Shown here: positions 63,251-64,000 of the stretch, one piece after another
How the letters are laid out: the number at the start of each line of letters is the position of its first letter
Numbering within the stretch: position 1 is the first letter of the stretch
Assembly: GCF_000770305.1 (NCBI RefSeq)
Contig: NZ_JNVB01000020.1
Location: 23,755 to 87,754, forward strand
DNA from: Erwinia oleae
GTDB taxonomy: Bacteria > Pseudomonadota > Gammaproteobacteria > Enterobacterales > Enterobacteriaceae
Direction of reading: 5' to 3'
DNA length: 64,000 bases
Position numbers and translations under genes: made by a program
Notes under the pieces: generated by a model
What the model was told of the DNA's origin: nothing
The model's database searches: none
What the model saw: only the letters and a program-made list of their open reading frames with translations

Positions 63251-64000
63251 TTATAAACCCACCACGTTTTTAAAAGGCGTAATACTGTCGCGCAGCCGTT
63301 GCAGCCAGCCCTCCATCGCTTTTCGCGCGGTAACGGCACCCTGCGCGTCGCTTTGCACCAGCTGGATGGACTGCCCCGGTTGAACCTGTCCCAGTCGCCA
63401 CAGATCTTCTTCAATGACGCAGGCAATTTTCGGGTAACCGCCTGCCGTGTTGGCGTCACTGAGTTGAATAATGGGTTCACCGGCGGGCGGCACCTGAACA
63501 ATGCCGGGGATCAGCCCATAAGAGCGTAGTTCCACGGTTTCCGCAGGCAGAACAGGTTCTCCCGAAAGGCGGTAACCGGTGCGGTTGCTTTGCAGGGAGA
63601 CTTTCCACGGCTGCTGCCAGAAACGTTTCGCATCGGCGGCAAACAGCGCATATTCACCGGAAGGGATAGCACGCACCTGCACCCTTCCCTCGTCGCTGCG
63701 CGGGAAAGCAGCATGCAACGCCTGCTCCGGCGGCTCAATGCCCATGCCGCAGGCAGGCAGCGACCGGACAGCGCTTGTGCCCGCCTTCAGCACGTCGCCC
63801 TGCCGGAGCGTTCGGCCTTCCAGCCCGCCGAAACCGCCGCGCAGGGCGGTACTGCGCGATCCCAGCACCGTGGGTACGTCGATGCCGCCGGCAATGCAGA
63901 GATAACCTCGCGCGCCGCTGCGCGGATAATGCAGTTCCAGCGTCTGCCCTTCCCGCGCATTGCAGGCCCACCAGGCCGGCAGTTCGACGCCATCCAGGCG
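63251..64000 (-). CDS. pxpC: 5-oxoprolinase subunit C / biotin-dependent carboxyltransferase family (partial)
   Basis: The frame is open from the window edge (64000) to the stop at 63251, giving the C-terminal ~249 residues. ELHYPRSGARGYLCIAGGID, VLGSRSTALRGGFGGLEGR and LSDANTAGGYPKIACV are typical of the AHS2/PxpC (KipA) family. The N-terminal part lies outside, and pxpB would be expected upstream. It works with PxpA in ATP-dependent ring opening of 5-oxoproline; some family members act in urea amidolyase instead. Confidence 0.9.
   Translation of the reverse strand, partial: RLDGVELPAWWACNAREGQTLELHYPRSGARGYLCIAGGIDVPTVLGSRSTALRGGFGGLEGRTLRQGDVLKAGTSAVRSLPACGMGIEPPEQALHAAFPRSDEGRVQVRAIPSGEYALFAADAKRFWQQPWKVSLQSNRTGYRLSGEPVLPAETVELRSYGLIPGIVQVPPAGEPIIQLSDANTAGGYPKIACVIEEDLWRLGQVQPGQSIQLVQSDAQGAVTARKAMEGWLQRLRDSITPFKNVVGL

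Noticed and set aside
1..64000. tRNA, rRNA, CRISPR arrays, prophage
   Set aside because: No cloverleaf with a T-loop consensus, no rRNA-like stretches, no regularly spaced short repeats and no integrase or structural phage genes were seen on reading through the window.

Overview
The window looks like chromosomal DNA of an enterobacterium close to Pantoea, Mixta or Erwinia (Erwiniaceae). The evidence is the set of clear E. coli-type orthologues (treF, aer, gltP, acs-yjcH-actP, yfaZ, yjcE, ghxP, soxR/soxS, yjcB), an E. coli-like soxS/yjcB and yjcE/ghxP neighbourhood, and a membrane FAD-gluconate-dehydrogenase type operon common in sugar-oxidising plant-associated enterics. Most of the window is GC-rich. 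The stretches at about 28.7-32.2 kb and 37.9-41.9 kb are visibly AT-rich and look acquired. I saw no rRNA, tRNA or CRISPR array.

Layout. 1-2.4 kb: end of a DUF1177-AroM-PepE-racemase operon. 2.5-9.4 kb: cytosolic trehalase, two LysR regulators, a YrdC/Sua5-like protein, a PRISE-type reductase and a Xre/RES toxin-antitoxin pair with a perfect operator palindrome. 9.5-13.4 kb: three-subunit gluconate-type dehydrogenase (Tat-exported small subunit, GMC flavoprotein, tri-haem cytochrome c). 13.6-19.6 kb: PAS-GGDEF-EAL protein, dihydroxyacetone kinase and aerotaxis receptor with a sigma-28 promoter. 19.9-28.7 kb: gltP, acs-yjcH-actP, yfaZ, and an LrgA/LrgB pair with a divergent CidR-like regulator. 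28.8-32.1 kb: a DUF3289 gene followed by four tandem DUF943 genes, three of them preceded by a decayed copy of the DUF3289 3' end. 32.2-37.9 kb: yjcE, ghxP, a GST, soxR/soxS and yjcB. 37.9-41.1 kb: TupA-like ATP-grasp, a polysaccharide flippase and an IS3-type remnant. 41.9-45.2 kb: EamA transporter, VirK/YbjX protein with a PhoP-box-like repeat, DUF3828 protein and an alpha/beta hydrolase.

The last 19 kb (45.3-64.0 kb) is dominated by nitrogen-compound uptake and catabolism. A seven-gene operon reads binding protein, permease, ATPase, M20 deacylase, enolase-superfamily enzyme, metal-ligand-less M24 hydrolase and DapA-like lyase. It is divergent from a double-winged-helix GntR regulator and an SDR. 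A second ABC transporter lacks its own binding protein. Beyond it lie a BCCP-like protein without the biotinyl lysine, a Nac-like LysR regulator, an aminotransferase, and the pxpA and pxpC-like 5-oxoprolinase genes that run off the end. I infer that the region imports and breaks down one or more N-acylated or cyclic amino acids; the substrate cannot be read from sequence.

The most unusual structure is the DUF3289/DUF943 array. It has the architecture of a toxin-tip/immunity or antigenic-variation locus that grows by tandem duplication and gene conversion. Other items worth a look are treF without a canonical start codon, the pseudo-BCCP, a small terminated transcript candidate upstream of acs, a perfect CRP half-site pair upstream of yjcB, and a 49-nt inverted repeat next to the IS remnant.
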